From assembly GCF_018320785.1 (NCBI RefSeq), contig NC_054881.1, positions 42,632,424-42,696,423 on the forward strand: a stretch of 64,000 nucleotides of DNA. The letters run 5' to 3'. The DNA is from Cheilinus undulatus (lineage: Eukaryota; Chordata; Actinopteri; Labriformes; Labridae). Below are positions 46,937 through 57,672 of the stretch, one piece after another (positions within the stretch are counted from its first letter, which is position 1; the number at the start of each line of letters is the position of its first letter). The position numbers were made by a program, and so were the translations under genes. The notes beneath the pieces were generated by a model that saw nothing but the letters and a program-made list of their open reading frames with translations, did not search any database and was not told the origin of the DNA.

Positions 46937-47465
46937 CACTAATACACCCCCACACCCTCACAGATGTGCTAGTGACAGTGCAGAGCTTTCTCCAGCTTAT
47001 CTGAAATCTTTCGATGATATTAGGGACTGTAGATCCATAACACTCTGTTCATGTTCATGACTAGGACTGAAGGCTCTGACTATTGGAGTAGAGCCTTCAG
47101 TATTTATGTAGCCCCAAAGTTGTAAACAGTGCAGGGTTTCTGTTGGCCTGTTTAGTGCTTCATACGGCTCCTTTCAAAGGGAGACAGGTCTGGTCCTACT
47201 ACATGTAGGCCAGTCTAGGCCCAGCCCTCTTTTATTGTGAAGCCATGCTGTTGTAACTCATGCAGAATGTGTCTTAGTAATGTCTCTCTGACATAAGCAG
47301 AGATGTACCTGAAAAAAAACATGCAGGCATGTCAGTATTTATGTATCACAGATGCACCAATACACCCCCACACCCTCACAGATGTGCTAGTGACAGTGCA
47401 GAGCTTTCTCCAGCTTATCTGAAATCTTTCAATGATATTAGGGACTGTAGATCCATAACACTCTT
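46937..47465 (+). repeat. 113-bp direct duplication, copies 416 bp apart
   Basis: The segment beginning AATACACCCCCACACCCTCA at 46937 is repeated at 47353, with one clear difference (TTTCGATGAT versus TTTCAATGAT), ending at CCATAACACTC. A shorter related piece precedes it at 46890. Confidence 0.85.
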
Positions 47466-47674
47466 GTACATGAGATTTTTAATCTCAGTGAGGGTTTTTT
47501 CCTGGTTAAATAAAGTCAAATAAAATTTAAAAAGATGAACAGATCTCTAAATTATTTGCAGTAGCACAGTGTGAAACGTTGTTAGACTATTTGCCCACAC
47601 AGTCATTCCTAAAGAGGAGAACCTCATGCAGTCATTGGTTTTCAGTAGCTGACTCTTTCACACCTGTGGGATTC

Positions 47675-48300
47675 CACATTGGCTCATCCAGCCGATGTCT
47701 GCTCTATATTCTGGTCCAGAGAGTGCTGGGATGTGTGGAGGCTCCCCTTCTGACTTCGCCTTAGCCCCTACCCTCTTCAGTACCTGTGTGGACTGGATAA
47801 TGGTGTGGGTAACAGGGGTGGCGAACTGTGGCGTGCCCTTTGACTCTAGATGTCCTCTCTCTGAACTTGCTGAGTGAGGAGGCTGTAGCGTCGGGAGTGC
47901 ACGTCTCTTAGACCAAACCGAAAGTCCAGGCATTTGGAGATGCCTTGGATTCTGCCATTGAATCTGTGTCTGGTGAGAGTGTGGAGGTTCTGGAGCATTT
48001 CACTCATCTCTGCCGAGTAATCTGCTAACTGTGAGGCCTGGACCGTGACTCACGGCCAGTGATGCCTTTGTGGTGACTCCCTTCCTGCATATTTACTGCT
48101 ATTGTCGTCACAGCGTGCATCTAGACCTGAGGTGAGCAGGGAAGGGTCAGCTGCTTTGGGAGCAGCATTTGGCTTCAACAGACCACTGGCACGCTTTCCT
48201 GGGTCTGAGCCTCAGAGGTGGCTGGGTACGTCAGAGAGGAATAAGCTGGGAAAATACCTGGAGCAACATGCGAAACCGGCATACACTCAATACCTGACCT
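47675..48300 (+). pseudogene. LINE reverse transcriptase fragment
   Basis: LAPTLFSTCVDWIM at about 47760-47800 matches a conserved segment of reverse transcriptase in fish non-LTR elements. Further on, in shifted frames, 'SVEVLEHFTHL'-like residues appear around 47980, matching the usual 'VEVLDSFTYLGS'. It is heavily decayed and inserted in the Tc1-type element. Confidence 0.5.
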
Positions 48301-48622
48301 GACCTTTCAGGGGAACTCCTTTATACCCAATCCTATTACTTTCACCTGTTACCAATTAACCAACGTACCTATGGAATGTTCCAGGTGTTTCTGCAGCATT
48401 CCAAAATGTTCCCAGTGTTCTCTTGCCCTTGGCCCAACTTTTTTGGAACATGCTGCAGGCATCAAATTCAGGATGTGTGCATATTTCCACAATTGTAAAT
48501 AATCAAGTTCTTCAGTTTGTGCTCTATCAGGTTCAGTTGAATTTAAGTGGAAAAAAAAAAATTACTAGTCACATTTTTTTTTATTTCTTTAACACAATGT
48601 CCCAACTATTTTGGAAAAGGGA

Positions 48623-48966
48623 TCTGATCTTGAAATGTCAGTAGTAAATGATGGAGTTTATTCCTTTGTTAGGCACTGACTGGGCTCACGCTAAGGCTTG
48701 CTAATGTTGAAGCGCTGCTAGCTCAGGCTGCAGACAGAGGAGGTCTGGGAACTCTTCATCCAGAGTAACAGGAAATCAGTTCTAGCTGTGAGTCCAGGCC
48801 TCTTAGATCTTGGTTAACATCTTCAGTCAGTGTTTAAGAACCAAACTGAAGGCTAAAATCAGATATTTTCCTCAGCCTCATGAAGCCTCAAACCCCCACA
48901 GCGTCTTCGTATGTGTGTAATATCTTTGGTTCAAACTGTTTTTTGGTAAACTCTAGTCTACAGGCT
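48623..48966. other. Region 3' of the kinase exon
   Basis: On the minus strand this follows the stop codon of the PIP5KL1-like exon and probably contains its 3' untranslated region. No distinct poly(A) signal is assigned and no repeat is recognised. Confidence 0.4.
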
Positions 48967-49402
48967 CTACTTAGTGTGGTCCCGTACCCAGTGACGGAGC
49001 CTGAGGCAGTAAGTCTGGGGACTGACAGTGGAGAAGGACCGGCCTGGATGTCTCAGTCTCTTCCAAAAATGCTCCAGCCGCTTCTTAAAACTGTAAACCG
49101 TGAAAATGTCAATGATGCCGATGAAGTAGCGCTGCTCCGGCCCATCGATGACATGCAGAGGATTCTTTAAGTCAGGGAGCAAACGGCGGTTTTGGGCCCT
49201 GAAGTCTTGAAGCTCGCCACTGTCCCCGCCCAGTCCTGCGCGCTCCGGGAACGTCTGGAGAGTTTTTTCACTTGATGTAACTTCCGGCTTCAAACGGCCG
49301 CCGTCTTCTTCAGACAAAAATAAGGCAGAGTCTTCTTCTGGGATGGCGCCAGGTACAGCTGCAGAGCCCACATGGACCGGGCTGGAAGCTGGATTCACCG
49401 AC
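48967..49402 (-). CDS. pip5kl1: Last exon of a PIP5KL1-like phosphoinositide kinase
   Basis: An acceptor CTCTCTGATTCAG at 49403-49415 leads into 436 nt ending with TAG at 48969-48967. One base completes the previous codon. The C-terminal half matches the end of the PIP kinase fold: [19 protein letters not shown] with the conserved IID (an essential Asp near the active site in this family), then [20 protein letters not shown] and [20 protein letters not shown]. The length, the RSFSTVSP run and the compact end point to PIP5KL1 rather than the larger PIP5K1 or PIP4K2 proteins. PIP5KL1 itself has little activity and is thought to bind and localise other PIP5 kinases. Earlier exons lie beyond the window or past the transposons at 49600-64000. 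Confidence 0.8.
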
Positions 49403-49599
49403 CTGAATCAGAGAGCAAAAGGAGTGAGAGGGTTATGAGTCAGCACATTCCCTTTAAATGAAAGAGAAACGAAATCCTCAGACCACGTTTCTCAGAAAAA
49501 CACTCACGTACACCAGTATTAAGTAGAACTATTAATCGTTTAGAGACCATATCTTCACATTTTTTGCATTAATATTTAATTTACAAAAATATACGTTTT
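49403..49599. other. Start of last intron of kinase gene
   Basis: No repeat is recognised in the 200 bp next to the acceptor. Confidence 0.4.
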
Positions 49600-49956
49600 T
49601 ATTTCCCTGACCACAGAACAGTTTTCCATGTTTCCTCAGTCCATGTTAAATGAGCTTTGAGAGAAGATGACAGTGTTTCTGGATCCTGTTCACATATGGC
49701 TTCTTCTCTCCATGATCCAGCTTTAACTGTCATTTGTGGAGCCCCTGCCTCTCTAAAATGCTTCTTTTATACCCAGTCACGTTTCTGACCTGTTGCCAAT
49801 TAACCTGATTTGTTCAAAAAGCTGTTTTCCATTATTACCACTTACTTTTCCAGCCTTTTGTGGTACCTGCCCCAAATTTTTTGAGATGTGTTATTGCCAT
49901 CAAATTCAAAATGAGCTCATATTTTTTCATACAATGCTAAAAAGTTTAGCATCTGA
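49600..49956 (+). mobile_element. Tc1/mariner-type 3' remnant
   Basis: CTGTCATTTGTGGAGCCCCT, ACCTGTTGCCAATTAACCTG and TTTTTTGAGATGTGTTATTGCCATCAAATTC are 3' subterminal phrases of the family seen at 46675-48622. The remnant ends where the Tc1 at 49959 begins. Confidence 0.55.
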
Positions 49957-50091
49957 TACACTATATTGCCAAAAGTATTCACTCACCCATCCAAATAATG
50001 TAAATCAGATGTTCCAATCACTTCCATGTCCACAGGTGTATAAAATCATCACCTAGGCATGCAGACTGTTTCTACAAACATTAGTGAAAGA

Positions 50092-50868
50092 ATGGCTCAC
50101 TCTCAGGAGCTCAGTGAATTCCAGCGTGGTAGTGTGATAGGATGCCACCTGTGCAACAAGTCCAGTGGTGAAATTTCCTGGCTCCTAAATATTCCACAGT
50201 CAACTGTCAGTGGTGTTAGAACAAAGTGGAAGCCATTGGGAACCACAGCAACTCAGGTGGTCAACTTTCTGCAGAGTCAATGGCTACAGACCTCCAAACT
50301 TCATGTGGCCTTCAGATTAGCTCAAGAACAGTGGTAGAGAGCTTCATGGAATGGGTTTCCATGGTAACAGCTGCATCCAAGCCATACATCACCAAGTGCA
50401 ATGCAAAGCGTGGGATGCAGTGGTGTAAAGCACGCCGCCACTGGACTCTAGAGCAGTGGAGACGCCTTCTCTGGAGCGACCAATCACGCTTCTCCATCTG
50501 GCAATCTGATGGACCAGTCTGGGTTTGCTGGTTGCCAGGAGAACGGTACTTGTCTGACTGCATTGTGCCAAGTGTAAAGTTTGGTGGAGGGGGGATTATG
50601 GTGTGGGCTTGTTCTTCAGGAGCTGGGCTTGGCCCCTTAGTTCCAGTCAAAGGAACTCTGAATGCTTCAGCAGACCAAGAGATTCTGGACAATTCCATGC
50701 TCCTAACTTTGTGGGAACAGTTTGGGGATGGCCCCTTCCTGTTCCAACATGACTGTGCACCAGTGCACAAAGCAAGGTCCATAAAGACATGGAGGAGAGA
50801 GTTTGGTGTGGATCAACTTGACTGGCCTGCACAGAGTCCTGACCTCAACCCCTTAAAACACCTCTGGG
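50092..50868 (+). pseudogene. Tc1 transposase, N-terminal and catalytic part
   Basis: MAHSQELSEFQRGSVIGCHL starts a helix-turn-helix half (GEISWLLNIPQSTVSGV). A frameshift near 50240 leads into a frame with [12 protein letters not shown] (catalytic Asp), [34 protein letters not shown] (catalytic Asp) and [12 protein letters not shown]. The last motif is normally NPIEHLW; here the catalytic Glu position is Lys, so the protein was probably dead apart from the frameshift and the L1 insertion at its end. Confidence 0.85.
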
Positions 50869-51029
50869 GGGACTTCTGGTTCGGACATGTTGTGAGTAGA
50901 CGCACGTTGGAGCAGCTCCCCTTAGACGTGTTCTATTCTACCACCAAGTGACTCGAAATCTAGATAATTGAATTTGAGATAGATATTTGAGTGGGAATAA
51001 CGTAGCTGGGGATTATAAGAGGAAGAAAA

Positions 51030-51908
51030 ATGCCCAAGACCCAAGAGGAATTCACTCCAACGACGAGAGCTAATAGCTACGTGGCTAACTATGCTAACGC
51101 TAGCTTGGGGAAGAAAGAGGCAGGAGCCACCGGAGCCCAAGGTGATAAAGCAGAGATTATTGAAGCAATAAGGGGCTTAAAGACCGAGCTCAAGTCAGAA
51201 CTCGAAGAAGTCAACAGAAAACTCGACAATATGGCGGCGGGGATGCAGAGCCTGTCCGAGCGAGTGGACACAGCTGAGAGCCGTATAGCCGACGTGGAGA
51301 GCAGTGCCCTGGATATCTCCGACATACTCGTGGAATTCCAGCGGCAGCAAAATAGTCTACAGCGCAAAGTGCTGGATCTAGAGAGCCGGTCGAGGAGAAA
51401 CAATATCCGCATATTCGGGGTTGCAGAAGGTGAGGAAGGGAACTCTACTTTAAAATTCATAGAGGAGTTTTTGAGAGGAGCACTGCCATTACCACAAGAG
51501 TTGAACCTTAGCCTACAACGGGCCCACCAGACCCTTGGACCGAAACCGAGACCTGACGATACACCCAGAGCCATTGTTGTTAATTTTCAAGAGTTTAAGA
51601 CGAAGGAGCTGGTACTCAAGGAGGCTTGGAAAAGGGGCAAAATACAGCTGAAAAACAAAACTGTTTATTTTGACCATGACTATGCCCCTGAAGTGATTAA
51701 AAAGCGGAAGGAATATAACAGGGTGAAGAAAGCCCTAAAAGAAAGAGGGATCCGCTTCCAGACACCCATGACAAGCATCCGGATCCAGTGGGAATCAGGA
51801 GTCCGCACCTACTCCAATTCGAGGGAGGCTTGGAGTGAACTAAGGAGGCGAGATATTCGAGTGGATGGCCCGGAGCCGGCAGAGGGAGAGAGAGACCCGG
51901 TGGAGTAG
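51030..51908 (+). CDS. L1 ORF1 protein
   Basis: The open frame is 292 codons from ATG (MPKTQEEFTPTTRANSYVAN) to TAG, without breaks. Residues about 40-115 form heptad-rich coiled coil (IRGLKTELKSELEEVNRKLD, LSERVDTAESRIADVES), which trimerises in L1 proteins. Then comes the RRM-like part beginning LESRSRRNNIRIFGVAEGEE, with AHQTLGPKPRPDDTPRAIVV, and a basic C-terminal domain (EVIKKRKEYNRVKKALKERG). The family binds the element's RNA and acts as a nucleic acid chaperone in the ribonucleoprotein. It is intact while the downstream ORF2 is broken. Confidence 0.88.
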   Translation: MPKTQEEFTPTTRANSYVANYANASLGKKEAGATGAQGDKAEIIEAIRGLKTELKSELEEVNRKLDNMAAGMQSLSERVDTAESRIADVESSALDISDILVEFQRQQNSLQRKVLDLESRSRRNNIRIFGVAEGEEGNSTLKFIEEFLRGALPLPQELNLSLQRAHQTLGPKPRPDDTPRAIVVNFQEFKTKELVLKEAWKRGKIQLKNKTVYFDHDYAPEVIKKRKEYNRVKKALKERGIRFQTPMTSIRIQWESGVRTYSNSREAWSELRRRDIRVDGPEPAEGERDPVE

Positions 51909-52424
51909 CTACGTGAAAAGATGGGTTCATGGCAGAGAACGGCCGGTCGCAAAGAGACACCAACAAGGGCTCTAAGCGTGAAGGAGAGGCTCCAGGAGTT
52001 CTGGAGGGAACCAGCAGACTAGACCTGGAGGATCTTCTCAACTACAGCTCGCTGTTTGATGGCTAAATAAATAATGGATAAGTATCTTTATTGCAGAGAC
52101 TCGGTTCCCTGGCTTATGTTTGACTGTTGGAAACTGGGGGAGCTAGTTCTAAGTTTAGTTAACTGATTTGTTGGACTAGAAGTATGGTTGAGTTGCTTAT
52201 GTACTCATTAGCCTTACTCATTAACGGGCCCTCTCTTAAAGAGAGACGTAACCCATGGCCCACCAACAGGGTCACAGTTGAGGGAGGAGGAATTCCCTCC
52301 TCCCCACACTAGGAGGTTTATCTATGGTCATGTTCATGCTTATGTTCATAGGTTACATATATAGTTTTTGCTAAGTTTCCGTTTGGGGGGACTGTCAGTT
52401 CATTCTGTACCTACTCCAAATTAG

Positions 52425-55400
52425 ATGGGATCACGTAATTTAAAAATTACATCTCTGAATGTGAATGGCCTGAGTAATCCTGTTAAGAGAAGCAAAGTTT
52501 TGGCTAAAATGAAAAGGGACAAATCTCATGTTACCTTTTTACAAGAAACTCATTTGTCAAAACAAGAACACGAGAAGTTAAAAAAGTTTGGTTTCTCTAA
52601 TTCATACTTTAGCACATGTAAGAACAGCCGTAAAAGAGGAGTGGCTACCTTGATTTCTAACTCTGTTAACTTTGAACTGATTAGGGTAAGGGGTGACAAA
52701 GAAGGCAGATTCATAATTATAGTAGGGAGGATTGATAATACTTTAGTTACATTCGCAAATATTTACATACATCCAGAAAGTGACAAAAAATTTATTAAGT
52801 CTTTATTTGATGTGAAAGTGAGGGGATTCTGATCTGTGGTGGGGATTGGAATACAGTCCTTAACCATCATATGGACACGACGAGTACTAACAGGAAAAAA
52901 CACCATAGATCAAAAAATCTCAATCTGCTAATTAAAGAGTCAGACCTGATCGATGTGTGGAGAGTGCTACATCCACACGACAGGGATTTCACTCCCTACT
53001 CAGCCACACATCAGGTACATTCTCCAATAGACATCCTATTGGTGAATATCTCTGATAGTTACAGAGTGAAGGACTGCTCAATTGGAACAGCAGATGTATC
53101 GGACCACAACGCTATTTATTTGACCATACACTTAAATAATGAACCAAAGAATATATTATGGAGGCTAAATGTGGGCATCTTAAATAATGAAACAATGGTG
53201 AAGGAAATTAAAAAAGAAATTAGTGACTGCATAAAGGACAATAAGAACAATGAAGTTGACCCGACAATTATCTGGGACACAATTAAGGCAGTTATGAGAG
53301 GGAAATTAATTTCCAGAACAGCATATTTGAACAAAATGAAAAAGAAAAAATATGATGAGTTAGAGGACTCATTGAGGAAATTGGAGAAAATTCAACAGAG
53401 AGACAAATCTAAAAGATTAGCAAACCAAATAAAAAATCTCAAAGATCAATCAGGCCCAAAAGCAACAAGAATATTAGAAAAACGCCTTAGGACACAACAA
53501 ACCAAGAACACAATTCATAAAATTAGAGATCCAGAAACTAACAAACTAACTCTTGAGCCAAAGGAAATCAACAAAGCTTTCAAAAGATACTATGAAAAGT
53601 TATACTCTCAGCCTGGAAACGATGATGAAGAAGCAACTCAGCAATACTCAGCAGGACTGGACCTCCCCTCTTTAGGACGACTACAAAATGATACATTAAA
53701 TGCCCCTATAACCAAAAAAGAGCTGGACTCTGCGATAAATAAAATGAAAGCAAACAAAAGTCCAGGGAGTGATGGGTTCCCTAATGAATGGTACAAAATC
53801 TTTAGAGATGATTTGGCCCCAGCCCTATTGGAATCCCTAAATTGGACGCTTAGTGGCAGTAGCCCCACCGTCTTGGAAGGAGGCAGTGATATCTGTCCTT
53901 CCAAAGGAAGGAAAAAATAAAGAATACTGTGAATCCTATCGCCCAATATCTATTTTAAACATAGATTATAAAATATTCACATCAATTATCTCTAAAAGGC
54001 TTGAATTCTTTCTCCCTGAGTTAATACACGAAGATCAGACAGGATTCATAAAAGGCCGTCAAACGCAAGATAATATTAGACGTACTCTCCATGTCATAGA
54101 GCAGGTCAATAACCAAAATCTAAGTGCAGTTATAGTCAGTCTGGACGCTGAAAAGGCGTTTGACAGAGTCAGTTGGACTTTTCTCTATGGTGTGCTGGAG
54201 AGGCTTGGATTCAATAGTCAATTTGTTGCATTCAAGCCCTGTATAAAGACCCCACTGCTAGAATAAAGATCAATGGAGATCTGACAGAGAGCTTTAAGTT
54301 ATATAGAGGAACACGTCAGGGTTGCTGCCTCTCCCCAGCTCTCTTTGCAATATATATAGAGCCACTGGCTGAAGCTATGAGACAAAATAGGGAACTAAAG
54401 GGAATCACTATTGCAAAAGAAGAACACATTACAGGACTCTTTGCAGATGATGTAATCACTTTTCTTCGAGACCCAGACTCAACATTCCCTAAACTTATGA
54501 CAACTTTGGAAGAATTTGGTTCGATCTCAGGTTATAAAGTCAATATCACAAAAACTCAGGTGCTCTCCTTTAATTACAAACCAAGTAAGACAATAAGACA
54601 AAATTTCAAACTAAATTGGGATACAGAATCAATTAGATATTTGGGGGTAACAATTACCCGGATGCAATCCTCAAGATCAATTACAATATGATAAATGATC
54701 AAATTAAAAAAGATATGATCAAATGGTCAAAGATGGTCCTAGATTTTAGTGCGAGAATAGATAGGGTGAAAATGAATGTACTGCCAAGACTGTTATACTT
54801 ATTTTTATCATTACCAGTTAGAATACCTGAAACTCAATTTAGAACGTGGGTCAAACAAATATCAAGATTTATTTGGGCTGGAGCAAGACCTCGAGTGAAA
54901 TTTAAAACACTTCAGCTGGATAAAGAAAATGGAGGCCTAGCTCTTCCTAATCTCAAAAACTACTACTATGCAGCCCAAATGAGATATCTGGTGTACTGGT
55001 GCTCATCAGATTATCAGGCTAGATGGAAACACATCGAGCTAAACCTGGGTAAGGGCCATCCTCAGACAAGACTAGGTGAAAAGGAAGATCCAGATCCAAA
55101 GAGAAATAATTCTATCATAGAAGAATCCTTGAAAATATGGCATGAGCTGGTTAAAAAACACAAGATGGAGGGAGAATGTAGGCTGTTAATCTGGCCCGCC
55201 CTGTCTCCCGGGTTCGGGCCGGGCAGATTTACAGTACCTTTGTAGGGTGGAAAGAAAGAGGCATGACAGCTATGTGTACACTTATAGAAGGAGGGTCCTT
55301 TAAGACCTTTGAGAAGTTGAAGCGAGAGTTTGGTCTGGAGAACAAAGACAGGTTCAGATATTTTCAGCTGAGAGATCTTTATGAGAAAGATATCAAAAAA

Positions 55401-56120
55401 GGGATACGACAGTGGGATAATAAGGTGCTAAAGGTGTTTACAGATGCATACAAACAAACCCCCACTAAAATTGTATCCAAACTATATAATGGCCCACAAA
55501 ACCACATGGGACACGACACATTCTACATTAAATCAAAATGTGAAAAAGAAATGAATGTTGTGCTGTCAGAGGATGACTGGCAAACAATCTGCATAACCCA
55601 GCAGACCACTACTAGTTCAAAGGGATGGAGACAATTTGGCTGGAAAAATGTAATCCGATTTTTTATCACACCACACATTAAATCTAAACAAAGTGACATA
55701 CTACAACATTGCTGGAGGAAATGTGGCCATACATTTGCCAGTCACTCTCATATCTTCTGGTCATGTATTAAAATTCAAACATTTTGGGACGGAGTTATCC
55801 AGATCCTGGAAGAGATTTTTGAGACTGGGATACCTAGGGATCCTCGGGTATTATACCTGGGCTTACCCCCAGGAAACTGCATCCCTAAAAAAGACATATA
55901 TCTCTTCAATATAATGATTCTCGCATGCAAAAAGGCCATCACAAGAAGCTGGCTGAAAAGTGACCCTCCAGGAGCAGCCCAGTGGCTCACAATTATAGAG
56001 GAAATATACTCTATAGAAAAACTGACGCACCTTCTAAAATTTAAAAAAAAAACCCTCGATCATCGCTGGGACAGATGGCTTCAATACAAGAGAAAGGTGG
56101 AACCATTGCAGCTGGAATGA
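52425..56120 (+). pseudogene. L1 ORF2 (endonuclease and reverse transcriptase), frame-broken
   Basis: The pieces in order are 52425-52832, 52871-53920, 53853-54266, about 54267-54691, 54688-55245 and 55263-56120. The first two give the AP-type endonuclease: SLNVNGL, FLQETH, RGVATLIS, then [17 protein letters not shown] and SDHN. The RT domain shows [39 protein letters not shown] (catalytic Asp), [20 protein letters not shown] and LFADDVITF (FADD catalytic box). The C-terminal part has a cysteine/histidine motif, HCWRKCGHTFASHSHIFWSC. At least five frameshifts or stops separate these, so no functional protein is expected. Confidence 0.88.
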
Positions 56121-56237
56121 AAACCTTGAATAATAGGCGGTATGACTGCATAGCCCCCCCCCCCCCGTTTTGTAATGTTATTTTAAATGTATTTGTTATT
56201 TGCTGTTTCGTAAAAATGAACAAAAAATTGAAAAATA

Positions 56238-56277
<40 letters not shown>

Positions 56278-56428
56278 CTGGGATGAATTAGAGTGGAGAC
56301 TGAGAGCCAGGCCTTCTGGTCCAACATCAGTGTGTGACCTCACAAATGTTAGGATTGTGGGTAATGTAGAGCTGTTGACTCAGATCGCCATGCTTTTCCT
56401 AGAATTTACAGGAAAATAACCAAACGTA

Positions 56429-56972
56429 CAGAGCTTAACAGATGTATTAGACCACCAAACCAAAGTAAGGTTTATGCCACAGCTGCCCTAAATTAACAGC
56501 ATTGGTAAAAATTGGTAAAACCAAAATCATTTTTGATGTTTCTGCAATGGTTAATACACCAATATGTAGAAGCTCTTTAACATAAATGAAATTTTTAATG
56601 CTAAAACATAAGTTTTATTGTCATTCATGAATTTTCAAGTTTACTGATTTACAACAAAACTGAAAAATAGTAAAGCACATTAATATTTCTAGATTAATAT
56701 TTTAAATTATAGTTATTTACTGTCATTCCTGAACAGAAAAATGAGTTTTAGTGTTCGAATGCTACGCTTGATTAATTTCTGACTTCTCAGAGAAGTCCAG
56801 TGAGCCGGCTCAAATTTGGGTGAATTCAGTTTGAAATTCCTCATTCCTGTTCAAAATGGTAAAACGTGGAGAGCTGACTGAAAATCAAAGAGTCCGCATT
56901 AAAGCACTTCATGATGCTGGATGGTCTCTGAGACAGATATGACAGGTGGTCTGATACATTTGTTAAGCACTG
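56429..56972 (+). mobile_element. Tc1-derived MITE, copy 2
   Basis: The left CAGAGCTTAACAGATGTATT and right ATACATTTGTTAAGCACTG form the inverted pair. It includes the start MVKRGELTENQRVRIKALHD and the same deletion junction (GACAGATATGACAGGTGG) as 4634-5158. Only the first 25 to 30 transposase codons remain. Confidence 0.8.
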
Positions 56973-57660
56973 TGTATCTCCTCGTAGTTAGTCTGCCCTG
57001 ATTGGCTCTGACATGGCGAATGGTCAGTTGTAAAGAGCAGCGTAGACTGGATGGTGTTGTGGCTGACTTTAGGAAAGATGGAGGGGCTGAATCATTCCCA
57101 GCACCGTCTGAATATATCTTCATGAATTTCCAGGGTAGAAGCATCTCACAAAGAAATTTCTGATGAATGACTGACTGCAGATGCTGTCACTTCAAGTTCT
57201 ATTAAAACGGTCTGCACCGGGCGCGCAGATGTTTTTATTCATTGTGTTCGATTGTGCTACCCAGAACAACTGTTAACAGCTTGTGGGTTTCTTTCTAAAT
57301 CATACATCCTTCTTTCGTCATGATTCCTTCCACTCCTGCCAGCTTCCCAGGTCCAGACACCCTACAGCCTCGCCACAGCATAATCTTCCCACACCATGTT
57401 TCCCAGTGAGGACGGTGCTTTTGGTTTATACTCTCACTTCTCTCACCAAACATCACCAACGTCTCCACGGCCCCAGGGCTCCAGTTTGGTCTCATCTGAC
57501 CAAAGGACATGTTTCCAGTGTCAGAGTCTTTCTCCAGATGGTCCTTAGTGGACTTCAGTCTGGTTTCTCTTCTGCAGAGGTGGACTTTCTCTTGGTCCAT
57601 TCCTGTGCAGGACTCTAGTGATGGTCTTCTCTGAGACTACAGATCCTGACTTGGCTGAGT
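56973..57660 (-). pseudogene. Tc1 transposase remnant
   Basis: A minus-strand frame at 57600-57295 reads TRLKSTKDHLEKDS, where the family has 'ARLKFAKDHLDKDA'. It continues with a mutated 'LWSDETK' region and IMLWRGC with GKLAGVEGIM. The first catalytic Asp motif is destroyed. The segment 56973-57290 shows no recognised feature. Confidence 0.6.
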
Positions 57661-57672
57661 CCTTCTCTAGAG

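Larger units (their letters stand above)
46675..48622 (+). mobile_element. Tc1/mariner-type element, rearranged
   Basis: CAAACCCCATTTCCAAAATA with ATTGTGCAAAATG at the left pairs with CACAATGTCCCAACTATTTTGG at the right. It is the same terminal-repeat family as 8221-10101. GCCCAACTTTTTTGGAACATG and TGCAGGCATCAAATTCA at 48430 are the usual 3' subterminal sequence. The interior holds a duplicated block (46937 and 47353) and a LINE fragment. Confidence 0.6.
50869..56274 (+). mobile_element. Full-length L1-type LINE
   Basis: It starts GGGACTTCTGGTTCGG, with a 5' leader of about 160 bp, ORF1 (51030-51908), a 516-bp spacer, ORF2 remains (52425-56120), a C run (56155-56166) and a poly(A) tail of about 32. 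The target duplication is CCTCTGGG (50861-50868 and 56275-56282), lying within the Tc1 transposase gene. At about 5.4 kb it is not 5'-truncated, which is unusual because most LINE insertions are. Confidence 0.92.
49959..56350 (+). mobile_element. Tc1 element interrupted by an L1
   Basis: The left end after TA reads CACTATATTGCCAAAAGTAT. The transposase gene begins at 50092, is split at codon sequence HLW (50868), and resumes at 56283 (DELEWRLRARPSGPTS). The right terminal repeat is missing; similarity stops near 56350. It lies in an intron, or upstream, of the minus-strand kinase gene. Confidence 0.85.

Noticed and set aside
50312..50782. A 156-codon minus-strand frame
   Set aside because: Antisense to the Tc1 transposase frame, which explains the sequence.
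51089..51574. A 161-codon minus-strand frame
   Set aside because: Antisense to the intact L1 ORF1.
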